Shown: piece after piece, positions 53,206 through 62,455 of the stretch
How the letters are laid out: every line of letters starts with the position of its first letter
Numbering within the stretch: position 1 is the stretch's first letter
Assembly (NCBI GenBank): GCA_910574835.1
Contig: CAJTDE010000001.1
Location: 248,001 to 312,000 of the forward strand
Source of the DNA: Clostridia bacterium
GTDB lineage: Bacteria > Bacillota > Clostridia > Lachnospirales > Lachnospiraceae
DNA length: 64,000 bases
Direction: 5' to 3'
Notes under the pieces: model-generated
Databases searched by the model: none
Seen by the model: the letters and a program-made list of their open reading frames with translations, nothing else
What the model was told of the DNA's origin: nothing
Program-made: the position numbers and the translations under genes

Positions 53206-53847
53206 TTATTCGATCTTACTATATCCAAAGGTATTCACAATAGCATCCACCTTCTGGTTATTCTTGCACATGGGACAATTGTGAAATTCGTAGGTGTGGT
53301 AATCCGGAATATCCTTCTGGGTAAATATAGACTTTACTTCAATGGAACGCGCCTTATTCACCGCACTGAAAATAGCATTGATTCCCTGAATACGCCCGCC
53401 GTAATACTCAATACATTTCAAATTCTGTTCCAGAGTCTTACCGGTAGTAGCCGTTGCCAGAAGAAGCAGCACGTTTTTGTCCTTTATCATCATCTGCATA
53501 TTGTCCCGGAAAATGATCTGGCCGTCCGTATGGGACTCCGGGCTTGCTATGTAAATAGTCTTATGCCGGTTCATGGACATAATTCCGGCATTGGTCAGCT
53601 CTTCCGCAAGATACGCTCCGATGACCTCACAGCCCTCCACGCACACAATTGTATCCACCACCGTATAGTTGCAGTACTGAGCCAACACCCGTGCCGCTGC
53701 CTGAGCTTCCTTCTGCCTTGTCTTCAGCATCGCTAAATCAATGTAGTAATTAATGTGGGAGTGGTTTGTCGCAAAATGTCCCGGAATTACCCGAAGAAGA
53801 ACCTCCCGATCTGCCTGTGCCGGAATTTTGTACATACGTGTTTCCAT
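53206..53847 (-). CDS. Orotate phosphoribosyltransferase-like protein with altered PRPP loop
   Basis: A 213-residue protein with a type I phosphoribosyltransferase fold: HINYYIDLAMLKTRQKEAQA, TIVCVEGCEVIGAYLAEEL and the PRPP-loop region NVLLLLATATTGKTLEQ. In active members this loop begins with two acidic residues (hydrophobic strand then DD or ED); here they are Ala/Thr, which may abolish catalysis. The C-terminus has a CPMC pair. GGAGGCAG precedes the ATG. It lies downstream of rhaB; its role is unknown. Confidence 0.75.
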   Translation of the reverse strand: METRMYKIPAQADREVLLRVIPGHFATNHSHINYYIDLAMLKTRQKEAQAAARVLAQYCNYTVVDTIVCVEGCEVIGAYLAEELTNAGIMSMNRHKTIYIASPESHTDGQIIFRDNMQMMIKDKNVLLLLATATTGKTLEQNLKCIEYYGGRIQGINAIFSAVNKARSIEVKSIFTQKDIPDYHTYEFHNCPMCKNNQKVDAIVNTFGYSKIE

Positions 53848-53908
53848 AAAACCTGCCTCCTTTCAATAATTTGCGCATGCTTTTTTATATATGGATTTAT
53901 CTTTTACA

Positions 53909-55330
53909 TTACGGCTCATAAAACTTAAGCTCAAAAGAATTCTTAATAATCTCACGCCCTTCGGCAATGCTCTTCACCGCACCAGTAGCCACAAACTGTA
54001 CAATGCTGTTACCGAGTACGGAGCCTTCCGTAGGACCTGCCACCACGCGCTTGCCCGTAGCCTTTGCCGTCAGCTCGCACAGCAGCTCATCCTGGATTCC
54101 GCCGCCTACCATATTGATGCAGGGAATATTCTTTCCGGTAATCTCCTCCATACCCTCAATAGACTTCCGGTATTCTTCCGTAAGACCATTGTAAATAGCC
54201 ATCGCCATTTCTCCCAAACCCTCGGGGCGGCCCTGTCCCTTTTCCTCACAATAGGCTACGATCTCCTTCATCATATTCAAAGGCGCCGTAAATCTGGTGT
54301 CCTTGGGATCAATGATAAAATCCTTCCGCTTAGCGCTGCGGGCTGCCTTGATAATATCCGGGAAGGTTACGTTCTCCTCAAACTCGCACCAGTTTTTCCG
54401 CAGATTCTGCATAATCCACAGACCGTTGATATTCTTTAAGAACTGAATCTTGCCGTCAATGCTGCCCTCATTGGTGTAATTGTATTTATAAGATGCTTCA
54501 TTTAAAATCGGTTCATCCAATACCATTCCGAGAAGCGACCAGGTACCACAGCTTAAAAATGCCGCATCCTGAGATTCCATCGGCGCGCCTGCCACAGCGG
54601 AAGCCGTGTCGTGGCTTCCGACGGCAATCACCTTCACACCGGAAAGTCCCGTCTCCTCCTCCACCTCGGGAAGCAGATCTCCAACTACCGTGCCCGGCAT
54701 CACAATATCACCGAAAAGCTCCTTATTAAGCCCCAGCTTCTCAATCAATTCAAAGTCCCACTCCCTCTTTTTCGCGTCCAAAAGCTGTGAAGTGCTGGCA
54801 AAGGTATACTCCGTATACATAATTCCCGTCAGAAAATACCCGAAAAGCTCCGGCATAAATAAAAGCCTCTTGGCATTATCCAGAATTACGGGACGCATCC
54901 CCTTCTCCGCATAGAGCTGAAAAATGGAATTGAAATACATAAATTCCAGTCCCGTCCGGTTGTAAAGCTCCTCCAGAGGAATGATCTTCCCAATCTCCTC
55001 CATCACGCCGTCCGTCCGTGAATCACGGTAATGGACCGGATTGCCGATGAGATTGCCGTCCTTGTCAAAAAGGCCGTAATCTACTCCCCAGGTATCCACT
55101 GCAAGGCTCTGAATGGGCACCTTCTTTGCCGCCGCCTTCTTAAGCCCCTGCTTCATCTCATGATAAAGCCCGAACAAATCCCAGTAAATATGCCCTCCAA
55201 TTCGTATCTCATTGTTTGGAAAACGATGTAGCTCCTCAAGCTCCAGCCTTCCGTCCTCAAGCCTGCACAAAACCATTCTTCCGCTTGAAGCTCCAAAGTC
55301 AAACGCCAGATTGTAAAAAACCTCTCCCAT
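53909..55330 (-). CDS. rhaB: Rhamnulokinase
   Basis: A 473-residue FGGY kinase that phosphorylates L-rhamnulose. The phosphate loop is LAFDFGASSGRMVLCRLEDG. AVDTWGVDYGLFDKDG, NPVHYRDSRTDGVMEE and VGSHDTASAVAGAP are RhaB-like blocks, and MVGGGIQDELLCELTA is the C-terminal ATP site. Start 55330 has AAAGGA ten bases upstream; the earlier frame lies in the spacer from the DeoR gene. A DeoR regulator is 37 bp upstream. No rhaA or rhaD is present in the window. Confidence 0.9.
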   Translation of the reverse strand: MGEVFYNLAFDFGASSGRMVLCRLEDGRLELEELHRFPNNEIRIGGHIYWDLFGLYHEMKQGLKKAAAKKVPIQSLAVDTWGVDYGLFDKDGNLIGNPVHYRDSRTDGVMEEIGKIIPLEELYNRTGLEFMYFNSIFQLYAEKGMRPVILDNAKRLLFMPELFGYFLTGIMYTEYTFASTSQLLDAKKREWDFELIEKLGLNKELFGDIVMPGTVVGDLLPEVEEETGLSGVKVIAVGSHDTASAVAGAPMESQDAAFLSCGTWSLLGMVLDEPILNEASYKYNYTNEGSIDGKIQFLKNINGLWIMQNLRKNWCEFEENVTFPDIIKAARSAKRKDFIIDPKDTRFTAPLNMMKEIVAYCEEKGQGRPEGLGEMAMAIYNGLTEEYRKSIEGMEEITGKNIPCINMVGGGIQDELLCELTAKATGKRVVAGPTEGSVLGNSIVQFVATGAVKSIAEGREIIKNSFELKFYEP

Positions 55331-55367
55331 AGTAAATAATTCCTTTCTCTTTATTTTCATTTTAATT

Positions 55368-56135
55368 CTATTCCTCCGGCACCACCAGGCGTACACCCCG
55401 CTCCACAAGAAAAGCTTTCCACTCCTCCGTCAGATCCCGGTCCGTCACCAGAATGTCGCCCTCTTTCATCTGCATGGTTTTTACAAAGGAAACATGCTCA
55501 AACTTACTGCTGTCTACTGCAAGGACCGCCGTGTCCGCACAGGAATACATCACATTTTTGATGTCGCTGTCCAGTTCATTGGAATCGGTAAGTCCGTTGC
55601 GGATGTCGATTCCCTTGCAGGAGAGAACGGCTTTGTCCACATGGTAGCCGTTCAGAACCTTTTGAGCAGCATTTCCCACCAGAGAAAGGGAGGTCTCATT
55701 CAAATTCCCTCCTGTGGAAATCACCTGTATCCCTTCATGGCCCGCAAGCTCAATCAGCACTTCTACGGAATTTGTGATTACGGTGAGCTTGTTTTTATTT
55801 TTCAGCTCCTTGGCTATCATCAGGGAGGTAGAGGAAGCGTCAAGCATTATCCGATCGCCCTCCTCGATAAGATCAGACACCAGCTTTGCAATGATCTGCT
55901 TTTCGCTGCGGTTTGTCTTCTCGCGGATTCGAAGAGGCATATCTACTTTTGTATTTTGATTCAGAACAGCACCGCCGTAAGTCTTTTTTACATAGCCCTC
56001 GCTCTCCAGCTTTTCTAAGTCCCGGCGGATCGTTTCATCGGTCACATCGTAGCGCTTGCTCAGCTCCGATACAAGAACTCTCTGTTCCTTTTGCAGAATT
56101 GCCAGGATTTCATTTTTCCGTTCAATGGCCAGCAT
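55368..56135 (-). CDS. DeoR/GlpR-family transcriptional regulator
   Basis: A 255-residue sugar-responsive repressor. The N-terminal HTH is ERKNEILAILQKEQRVLVSE with VTDETIRRDLEKLESEGYVK. The C-terminal sensor domain has LDASSTSLMIAKELKNKNKL and VDKAVLSCKGIDIRNGLTDS. TGGAGAAC precedes the ATG. It is 37 bp ahead of rhaB and probably controls it in response to a phosphorylated sugar. Confidence 0.92.
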   Translation of the reverse strand: MLAIERKNEILAILQKEQRVLVSELSKRYDVTDETIRRDLEKLESEGYVKKTYGGAVLNQNTKVDMPLRIREKTNRSEKQIIAKLVSDLIEEGDRIMLDASSTSLMIAKELKNKNKLTVITNSVEVLIELAGHEGIQVISTGGNLNETSLSLVGNAAQKVLNGYHVDKAVLSCKGIDIRNGLTDSNELDSDIKNVMYSCADTAVLAVDSSKFEHVSFVKTMQMKEGDILVTDRDLTEEWKAFLVERGVRLVVPEE

Positions 56136-56361
56136 AATCTGTTCTCCATATTATCGTTCCGCAATACCTTCTACATTCTTCCCGTATGAAAGGATTTCGG
56201 CTCATAAAAGCTTGGGTCCGCTAATCCTTCTGACACTGTAGCCGGTATCACTATTTCCGGTTCCGTATTTCTACGCATCATTTCTCTTTGTTTAGTTTAA
56301 CACATTTCTTTTGGTTTTTATAGGTTTTTTTGTTGACATTTTGGTGAAAATTTTCCGAAAT
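56136..56361. other. deoR upstream region
   Basis: AT-rich sequence that must contain the deoR promoter on the minus strand; no box is convincing. No gene is seen. Confidence 0.35.
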
Positions 56362-56536
56362 GTTACAATTCACACCCACGCCAGTTTTTGCAAAGTTTTT
56401 ATTTGATAAGGGTGCAAATTGTAACAGGGACTGCCCATTTAAAGTCGCCTTCGGCGAGGGGCAGTCCCTTTGACCCCATAACTGTACTGGCTCCACGCCA
56501 ATCAGCGGAGTGATTGGCGTGGGTGTGAAAAGTAAC
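56362..56536. repeat. Cluster of inverted repeats with alternative pairings
   Basis: Three successive stems are visible: 56362-56377 with 56410-56425 (14 of 16 pairs), GGGACTGCCC (56427-56436) with GGGCAGTCCC (56459-56468) enclosing TCGCC-TTC-GGCGA, and CCACGCCAATCA (56493-56504) with TGATTGGCGTGG (56511-56522). The outer ends 56362-56383 and 56515-56536 also pair, with three mismatches. It may be a small palindromic mobile element or a structured RNA. Confidence 0.7.
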
Positions 56537-56640
56537 TCCGAAATCAATACAAATCCCATCAAAAAATAAGACTGCCATAATGTATTCTCGAAATCGCGGG
56601 GATTCATCCCGTTTACATTACAGCAGTCTTTTGTTAATTT

Positions 56641-57615
56641 TTAGTCCTCTAATATGTACCTGTAGTCCTCCGCCGTAAAGGGCATCTCCAAGGTGCGGCA
56701 GGCGTCAATGATGCGCTCCGGATTGGAAGAACCGTACAAAGGCACACAGGTAAAAGGCTGACAGAAGAAAAAGCCAAGGATCGCCTGGGTAAGAGAGCAG
56801 TCATATTTTTCTCTCAGTTCCCTGATTTTACGGGCAGCCTCCATATTTCCTGGTGTATAATAGGGATTCTCTCTGACGCCTTCCTCACCCTTTGCCTCCA
56901 GGATGTGGAAAAAACCGCTGCAATTTCCCATATAGGGCATTGCCAGATTATTCCCATTGTCCACATGATACTGAAATGCCTCGTCCTTCATATAGCCCAG
57001 AGTATCATCCGCCAGAGGCTTCATATATTTCATGCCCAGATTTAGGAGGCTCTGATCCGCTGCAAAGCCCCGGTATCCCTTTCGGGCACAGTAGGCGTCT
57101 GCTTCCTGCATACGCTTGGCCGACCAGTTGGAGCAGCCATAATAGCGGATTTTTCCGGCCTTTACAAATTCCTCCATTACATCAATCTCTTCCTCCACAG
57201 ACTGCGCCTCATTGTCTCTGTGGTAGAAATAAAGATCTATGTAATCTGTGCGAAGCTGCGTAAGGGAACCGTCCAAATCCTCCGCCATATCTTTATGGGT
57301 CAGACGGCTCTCGTGCAGATCCGGAACGGGCCTTGTCATATCCGGGTGGCCGCCCTTGGTAATCAGCACGATCTGACTGCGTTTTTTGCTGCGTGACAGC
57401 CAGTCTCCTACCACGCGCTCGGACCGGGCCTTTTCTCCGGGCACCCAGTCAGAATAGACATGGGCCGTGTCAATCACATTGCCGCCCTGCTCCAGATAAG
57501 TTCCGAAAATCCGATCCGCCTCCGGGCCGTCCCATTTCAGCCCGGCATCCACGGTGCCGAGTCCGATAGGGTACAGGGAAAGCTCTGTGTTTGGTATCCG
57601 TATTCTCTTTTCCAC
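56641..57615 (-). CDS. Aldo/keto reductase
   Basis: A 324-residue NADPH-dependent oxidoreductase with the (beta/alpha)8 fold. NVIDTAHVYSDWVPGEKARSE provides the catalytic Asp and Tyr, QIVLITKGGH the Lys, and IDLYFYHRDN the His. The C-terminal VPLYGSSNPERI is the cofactor-binding part. The start is GTG at 57615 with AGGAGGT eight bases upstream. The open frame continues 71 codons further upstream, but those codons are the R1 repeat. The substrate is unknown. Confidence 0.9.
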   Translation of the reverse strand: MEKRIRIPNTELSLYPIGLGTVDAGLKWDGPEADRIFGTYLEQGGNVIDTAHVYSDWVPGEKARSERVVGDWLSRSKKRSQIVLITKGGHPDMTRPVPDLHESRLTHKDMAEDLDGSLTQLRTDYIDLYFYHRDNEAQSVEEEIDVMEEFVKAGKIRYYGCSNWSAKRMQEADAYCARKGYRGFAADQSLLNLGMKYMKPLADDTLGYMKDEAFQYHVDNGNNLAMPYMGNCSGFFHILEAKGEEGVRENPYYTPGNMEAARKIRELREKYDCSLTQAILGFFFCQPFTCVPLYGSSNPERIIDACRTLEMPFTAEDYRYILED

Positions 57616-57635
57616 GCTTATACCTCCTATTAAAA

Positions 57636-57801
57636 GTCGCTGCGCGACGGCGCTAAAGGGTAAAGCCGCTTCGACACACCTGTAATGAGAGAAACTTTTA
57701 TTCGAAAGGGCACTCATGAAAGTTCCTCTCGTGCGTCTTTGCGACTTTACCAGTCGGCCAAGAGTATTTCTTATAAATACATGACATTTCTTAGCCGGAC
57801 T
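57636..57801 (-). repeat. Dispersed structured repeat R1, copy B
   Basis: Full-length second copy of the element at 4331-4495, in the same orientation. It starts with TCGCTGCGCGA (57637-57647), has the central AGAGAAACTTT stem and the GCGACTTTACC closing arm, and ends with GACATTTCTTA. It lies 13 bp upstream of the aldo/keto reductase ribosome binding site. Confidence 0.85.
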
Positions 57802-57858
57802 ATTCCAGTTCCGCAATATTTGTTCCATACCTTTAGCATACCTTTTGCGGCCTCCAAA

Positions 57859-57918
57859 GTCAAGAAAAGCGGAGCGGTCCGGCAGGAAATTTTATCGCCT
57901 GCCGCGGACCGCTCCGCT
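57859..57918 (-). terminator. Terminator of the pyruvate:ferredoxin oxidoreductase gene
   Basis: AGCGGAGCGGTCCG (57868-57881) pairs with CGGACCGCTCCGCT (57905-57918), and CAGG pairs with CCTG inside it. On the minus strand it is followed by CTTTTCTTG. It lies 34 bases after the stop codon. Confidence 0.88.
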
Positions 57919-57951
57919 ATGATATTGCTATCTTATACCTCGGCAAATCTC

Positions 57952-60900
57952 TTACTCAGCCTTGTACAGTTCTCCAAGCTTCTTCAGATATTCATATCTT
58001 GCCTTAGCCGTTGCCGCAGCCTTGTCAAACAGCATCTCCGCTCTTTCCGGATTTGCGCGCTTCAGGGCATTGTAACGAACCTCGCCGTCCAGGAACTCTT
58101 TGTAGTCGCCCGTAGGCTCTTTGCTGTCCAGAGTGAAGGCATCCTTACCCTCAGCAGCCGCTTCCGGATTGAAGCGGAAGCAGTGCCAGTATCCTGCCTT
58201 AACTGCCAGCTCTTCCTCGGTCTGAGCCTTGCTCATGCCCTTCTTAATACCATGATTGATACAGGGAGCGTAAGCAATGATAAGGGACGGTCCCGGATAA
58301 GCCTCTGCCTCTGCAATTGCCTTTACGCACTGGTTGTAGTCAGCGCCCATAGCAATCTGTGCCACGTATACATAGCCGTAGCTCATAGCGATGGAAGCCA
58401 GATCCTTCTTCTTCACATCCTTGCCGCCTGCCGCAAACTGTGCAATGGCTCCGGTAGGTGTTGCCTTGGAGGACTGTCCGCCTGTGTTGGAGTAAACCTC
58501 GGTATCGAATACCATTACGTTTACATCCTGTCCGCTTGCCAGTACATGGTCCACGCCGCCGAAACCGATATCGTATGCCCAGCCGTCGCCGCCGAAGATC
58601 CACTGAGACTTCTTAGCCAGGAAATCCTTGTCTTTGAGAATCTCTTTGCCCTCGTCGCATCCGCATGCCTCAAGCGCCGCAACCAGCTTATCGGTAGCTG
58701 CACCGTTGGTTGCTCCTACGTTATAGGTGTCAAGCCACTCCTGTGCCGCTGCCTTCACATCATCGCCGGCCTTAGCCATCAGAGCTTCTACTTTTGCCTT
58801 CAGGCCGCCTCTTACGGCGCGCTGTGCCAGGCTCATACCATAACCAAACTCTGCCGCATCTTCAAACAGGGAGTTGGACCATGCAGGACCCTGTCCCTTC
58901 TGATTTACGGTGTAAGGTGTGGAGGGTGAGGAGTTGCCCCAGATGGAGGAACATCCTGTTGCATTTGCAATATACATTCTGTCGCCGAAGAGCTGGGTGA
59001 TCAGCTTCGCATACGGTGTCTCACCGCAGCCTGCACATGCTCCGGAGAACTCAAGGAGCGGCTTCTTGAACTGGCTGCCCTTTACGGTTGCCTCCTTGAA
59101 CTTGGCAATCACGTCTGCCTTCTCCGGCAGAGTTACGGCATAATCAAACAGCTTCTGGGATGCAATATTGGCTTCCATATTCTCCATAGCAAGTGCCTTT
59201 GCACCCTTCTTGCCCGGGCAGACATTTGCACAGGAGCCGCAGCCCGTACAGTCAAGTGCGGAAATAGCCATTACAAACTTGTACTCCGGCATTCCGGTCA
59301 TATCAAGCATCTTGGTGCCTTCCGGCGCTGCTGCCGCTTCCTCTGCGGTCATAGCGATAGGACGGATAACCGCATGCGGGCAGACATAGGAACATCTGTT
59401 ACACTGGATACAGTTCTCCGGCTGCCATACGGGGATATCTACGGCAATGCCGCGCTTCTCATAAGCAGAAGAACCGCTGGGGGTGGTGCCGTCCACGTAA
59501 TCCTTGAATGCGGATACGGGCAGGGAATTGCCCTCCTGTGCGTTTACTTTTGCCTGGATTTCATTTACAAAGCTTACTACGTCAGCTCTGCCGCCCTCTG
59601 CATGGGTGGTTGTTAAGCCTTCGTCCGCCACGCTCTTCCAGCTCTCGGGAACCTCAATCTCCACGATCTGCTTTGCGCCTGCGTCGATGGCGTCATAGTT
59701 CATCTGAACAATAGCGTCTCCCTTGCGGCCGTAGGTTGCCTTTGCAGCAGCCTTCATCAGATCGATAGCCTGCTCCTCGGGAATGATATTGGCAAGCTTG
59801 AAGAATGCGGACTGCAAAACGGTGTTGATACGTCCGCCAAGTCCGATCTCCTTACCAATCTTAATACCGTCAATCACATAGAACTTAATACCGTGATTTG
59901 CAATGAAGCTCTTCACCTGTCCGGGCAGATGCTTCTCAATGCCTTCCATATCCCAGGGACAGTTCAGAAGGAAGGTTCCTCCGTCCACCAGCTCCTGTAC
60001 CATGTTGTACTTGCGTACGTAGGACGGATTGTGGCAGGCTACAAAGTTTGCCTTGTGAATCAAATAAGTAGACTTAATGGGACTCTTGCCAAAACGCAGG
60101 TGAGACATGGTTACGCCGCCGGACTTCTTGGAGTCATAGTCAAAGTAAGCCTGTGCATACATGTCGGTATTGTCGCCGATGATCTTGATGGAGTTCTTAT
60201 TCGCACCAACAGTACCGTCGGCGCCCAGACCCCAGAACTTGCAGTTAATGGTTCCTTCCGGCGTGGTTACCAGAGGAGCGCCCGGATCTAAGGAAAGACC
60301 TGTTACATCATCCACAATACCGATGGTGAACTTCTGCTTGTCTGCATTCTTATAAACAGCAACGATCTGTGCCGGCGTGGTATCCTTGGAGCCAAGTCCG
60401 TAACGGCCGGTAAAGATCGGAGTATCATTAAACTTAGTGCCCTTCAGAGCAGCCACTACATCCAGGTACAGAGGCTCGCCCAAAGCGCCCGGCTCTTTCG
60501 TTCTGTCAAGAACGGTAATTCTCTTAACACTATCAGGAATTGCAGCCACCAGTGCCTCTGCGCTGAACGGACGGTAGAGACGTACCTTTACAACGCCCAC
60601 CTTCTCGCCTGCCGCTACCAGGTAATCAATGGTCTCTTCAATGGTATCGCATACGGAACCCATTGCCACGATCACATGCTCTGCGTCTGCGGCTCCGTAG
60701 TAGTTAAACAGTTTGTAGTCTGTTCCAATCTTTGCATTTACCTTGTCCATGTACTCCTGTACAATCGCCGGAAGAGCGTCGTAGTAGGGGTTGCATGCTT
60801 CTCTGGCCTGGAAGAAGATATCCGGGTTCTGAGCGGAACCTCTCTGGCAGGGATGATTGGGGTTCAGAGCGTTCTTCCGGAAGGCGTCGATGGCATCCAT

Positions 60901-61488
60901 GTCAACCATATCCTTCAGATCCTCGTAATCCCAGGTCTCAATCTTCTGGATCTCATGGGAGGTCCGGAAGCCGTCAAAGAAGTTGATGAACGGAATCTTA
61001 CCCTTAATTCCTGCACAGTGAGCAACAGGCGTTAAGTCCATAACTTCCTGTACACTGGATTCGCAGAGCATAGCCGCGCCTGTCTGACGGCATGCATATA
61101 CGTCGGAGTGATCTCCGAAAATGGATAATGCATGGCTTGCAAGAGCACGTGCGGATACATTGAATACGCCGGGAAGCTGCTCGCCTGCCACTTTGTAAAG
61201 GTTGGGAATCATCAAAAGCAGACCCTGGGAAGCCGTAAAGGTGGTAGTAAGCGCACCTGCCGCCAGAGAACCGTGTACGGCGCCTGCCGCACCTGCCTCG
61301 GACTGCATCTCCGTCACCTGTACAGTCTGTCCAAAGATATTGGTCCTTCCCTGTGTTGCCCATTCATCCGTAGCCTCTGCCATAACAGATGAAGGTGTGA
61401 TCGGATAGATTGCAGCAACATCGGAATATGCATAGGATACATGAGCCGCTGCATGATTACCATCCATGGTCTTCATTTTTCTAGCCAT
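57952..61488 (-). CDS. nifJ: Pyruvate:ferredoxin (flavodoxin) oxidoreductase
   Basis: A 1178-residue one-subunit enzyme that converts pyruvate and CoA to acetyl-CoA, CO2 and reduced ferredoxin. Domain order is: pyruvate-binding (MDGNHAAAHVSYAYSDVAAI), domain II (VGVVKVRLYRPFSAEAL), the gamma-type part, two 4Fe-4S motifs (CIQCNRCSYVCP and CTGCGSCANVCP), the third-cluster Cys in CAGCGETPYAKL, and the thiamine diphosphate site GDGWAYDIGF with DTEVYSNTGGQSSKATP. Length and order are normal. AAGGAGG precedes the ATG. It has its own promoter and terminator and its third-codon positions are GC-rich, suggesting high expression. Confidence 0.97.
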   Translation of the reverse strand: MARKMKTMDGNHAAAHVSYAYSDVAAIYPITPSSVMAEATDEWATQGRTNIFGQTVQVTEMQSEAGAAGAVHGSLAAGALTTTFTASQGLLLMIPNLYKVAGEQLPGVFNVSARALASHALSIFGDHSDVYACRQTGAAMLCESSVQEVMDLTPVAHCAGIKGKIPFINFFDGFRTSHEIQKIETWDYEDLKDMVDMDAIDAFRKNALNPNHPCQRGSAQNPDIFFQAREACNPYYDALPAIVQEYMDKVNAKIGTDYKLFNYYGAADAEHVIVAMGSVCDTIEETIDYLVAAGEKVGVVKVRLYRPFSAEALVAAIPDSVKRITVLDRTKEPGALGEPLYLDVVAALKGTKFNDTPIFTGRYGLGSKDTTPAQIVAVYKNADKQKFTIGIVDDVTGLSLDPGAPLVTTPEGTINCKFWGLGADGTVGANKNSIKIIGDNTDMYAQAYFDYDSKKSGGVTMSHLRFGKSPIKSTYLIHKANFVACHNPSYVRKYNMVQELVDGGTFLLNCPWDMEGIEKHLPGQVKSFIANHGIKFYVIDGIKIGKEIGLGGRINTVLQSAFFKLANIIPEEQAIDLMKAAAKATYGRKGDAIVQMNYDAIDAGAKQIVEIEVPESWKSVADEGLTTTHAEGGRADVVSFVNEIQAKVNAQEGNSLPVSAFKDYVDGTTPSGSSAYEKRGIAVDIPVWQPENCIQCNRCSYVCPHAVIRPIAMTAEEAAAAPEGTKMLDMTGMPEYKFVMAISALDCTGCGSCANVCPGKKGAKALAMENMEANIASQKLFDYAVTLPEKADVIAKFKEATVKGSQFKKPLLEFSGACAGCGETPYAKLITQLFGDRMYIANATGCSSIWGNSSPSTPYTVNQKGQGPAWSNSLFEDAAEFGYGMSLAQRAVRGGLKAKVEALMAKAGDDVKAAAQEWLDTYNVGATNGAATDKLVAALEACGCDEGKEILKDKDFLAKKSQWIFGGDGWAYDIGFGGVDHVLASGQDVNVMVFDTEVYSNTGGQSSKATPTGAIAQFAAGGKDVKKKDLASIAMSYGYVYVAQIAMGADYNQCVKAIAEAEAYPGPSLIIAYAPCINHGIKKGMSKAQTEEELAVKAGYWHCFRFNPEAAAEGKDAFTLDSKEPTGDYKEFLDGEVRYNALKRANPERAEMLFDKAAATAKARYEYLKKLGELYKAE

Positions 61489-61607
61489 TTTGTCTTTTCC
61501 TCCTTAAATTGTTTCGCCCCGGTCAGTCTTTCCCAGGTACGCATTGGGGGATACCTGCGAGTATCCCATATGTAAATTATTCTAACATATTGCCCCCGAA
61601 TTGTCCA
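61489..61607 (-). promoter_or_regulatory. nifJ promoter and leader
   Basis: On the minus strand TGGACA (complement of 61602-61607), a 17-base spacer and TAGAAT (complement of 61579-61584) form a promoter. The ~80-base leader contains a GGATAC/GTATCC hairpin near 61540-61565. Confidence 0.65.
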
Positions 61608-61791
61608 TTTCAATGTTGTATTTTTTGATGTACAAAATATTAAAAATCCCTCCTGGAACAACGGTGTTTGAACCGAAACTGCGGAAAACACCTGGCGGCG
61701 CAGTAATGTATGAGGAAACGCGGATTTTGCCCGGGACCGGATGAACTTTTTCGACATCTTTATACATTATCATACAAATGGTCCGCTTTCC
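61608..61791. other. Intergenic region between divergent nifJ and the 80-residue gene
   Basis: No supported gene or element is seen in these ~180 bases. Confidence 0.35.
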
Positions 61792-61820
61792 TTGATTTTG
61801 CAAAGGCACTCTGCTATACT
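61792..61820 (+). promoter_or_regulatory. Promoter of the 80-residue gene
   Basis: TTGATT (61792-61797), a 17-base spacer and TATACT (61815-61820). Confidence 0.6.
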
Positions 61821-61891
61821 CCCTCTTGTAACAGCTTCTAATTATCTGGCAGCTCGCCAAGGTTCCCTTTTACATAGAAAGGAGATTTCCT

Positions 61892-62134
61892 TTGGAAACA
61901 AATGATTATCAAATGGAACAATCTATTTCAAGTTATGGATCTTTATTTCTCTGGATACAAGGCGCTGCAAGCAGTAAAGCCGAATGTATTCTGGAGATAT
62001 TATCCGATCTCGGTAAGGTTCCGCTTAGAATCCAGGAACAGATTTTACACCAGACAAGCTTTTTTCAGCTGGACCGCTGGTTCCTTTTAGCGCGCCAGGT
62101 GCGGTCCGTCGAAGAATTTATTAACCGGATGTAG
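61892..62134 (+). CDS. Small helical protein resembling the C-terminus of Rpn-type proteins
   Basis: An 80-residue protein starting with TTG at 61892, seven bases after AAAGGAG. It is all-helical; LEILSDLGKVPLRIQEQIL and FFQLDRWFLLARQVRSVEEF resemble the C-terminal helical tail of Rpn-type (PD-(D/E)XK) transposase-like proteins, without the nuclease domain. It has its own promoter at 61792. It could be a stand-alone small gene or the trimmed remnant of a longer one. The assignment is by impression only. Confidence 0.5.
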   Translation: METNDYQMEQSISSYGSLFLWIQGAASSKAECILEILSDLGKVPLRIQEQILHQTSFFQLDRWFLLARQVRSVEEFINRM

Positions 62135-62455
62135 GCAGTCTGTCTTATGAAAGGCAGGCCCGGCGGCGCCCAAATACTTTTCCTTCTGTCAGTTCCCTTT
62201 TATCCTGTTTTTCCGTCCGTATTGTTCAAAGGGCAGTCGGATGCTTTCTTCTAGCACTTTCTTTGGGAAAAGTATTTAAAAGCAAAACTTCCGGTTACGG
62301 AGCACAGCAGCAACTCGTTTTTCGGTAATTGTAAAAGGTTTTTTAAAATGGACTGGTTTTTTAAAAAAGGATCGATTATACTTAAAAATACCTCTTCAAA
62401 AAGATGCTGTTCAAATCATATTTCTTCTCGGATTGGGAAGAGAAAGGAGGATACC
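62135..62455. other. Intergenic region with separated inverted repeat
   Basis: AAATACTTTTCC (62172-62183) and GGAAAAGTATTT (62266-62277) are perfect 12-bp arms 82 bases apart. AAAAAGATGCTGTTCAAATC (62398-62417) recurs inside the next gene at 62666-62685. The region may hold remains of a duplicated copy of that gene. Confidence 0.5.

Noticed and set aside
56278-56607. 109-codon minus-strand frame
   Set aside because: It covers the palindromic cluster and has no protein-like composition or good ribosome site.
57616-57828. 71-codon N-terminal extension of the aldo/keto reductase
   Set aside because: The codons are the R1 repeat. GTG 57615 has a strong ribosome site and gives a normal family length.
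57685-58929. 414-codon plus-strand open frame opposite the PFOR gene
   Set aside because: It is antisense to the C-terminal domain of the oxidoreductase and runs through repeat R1 and the terminator; its composition follows the opposite gene.
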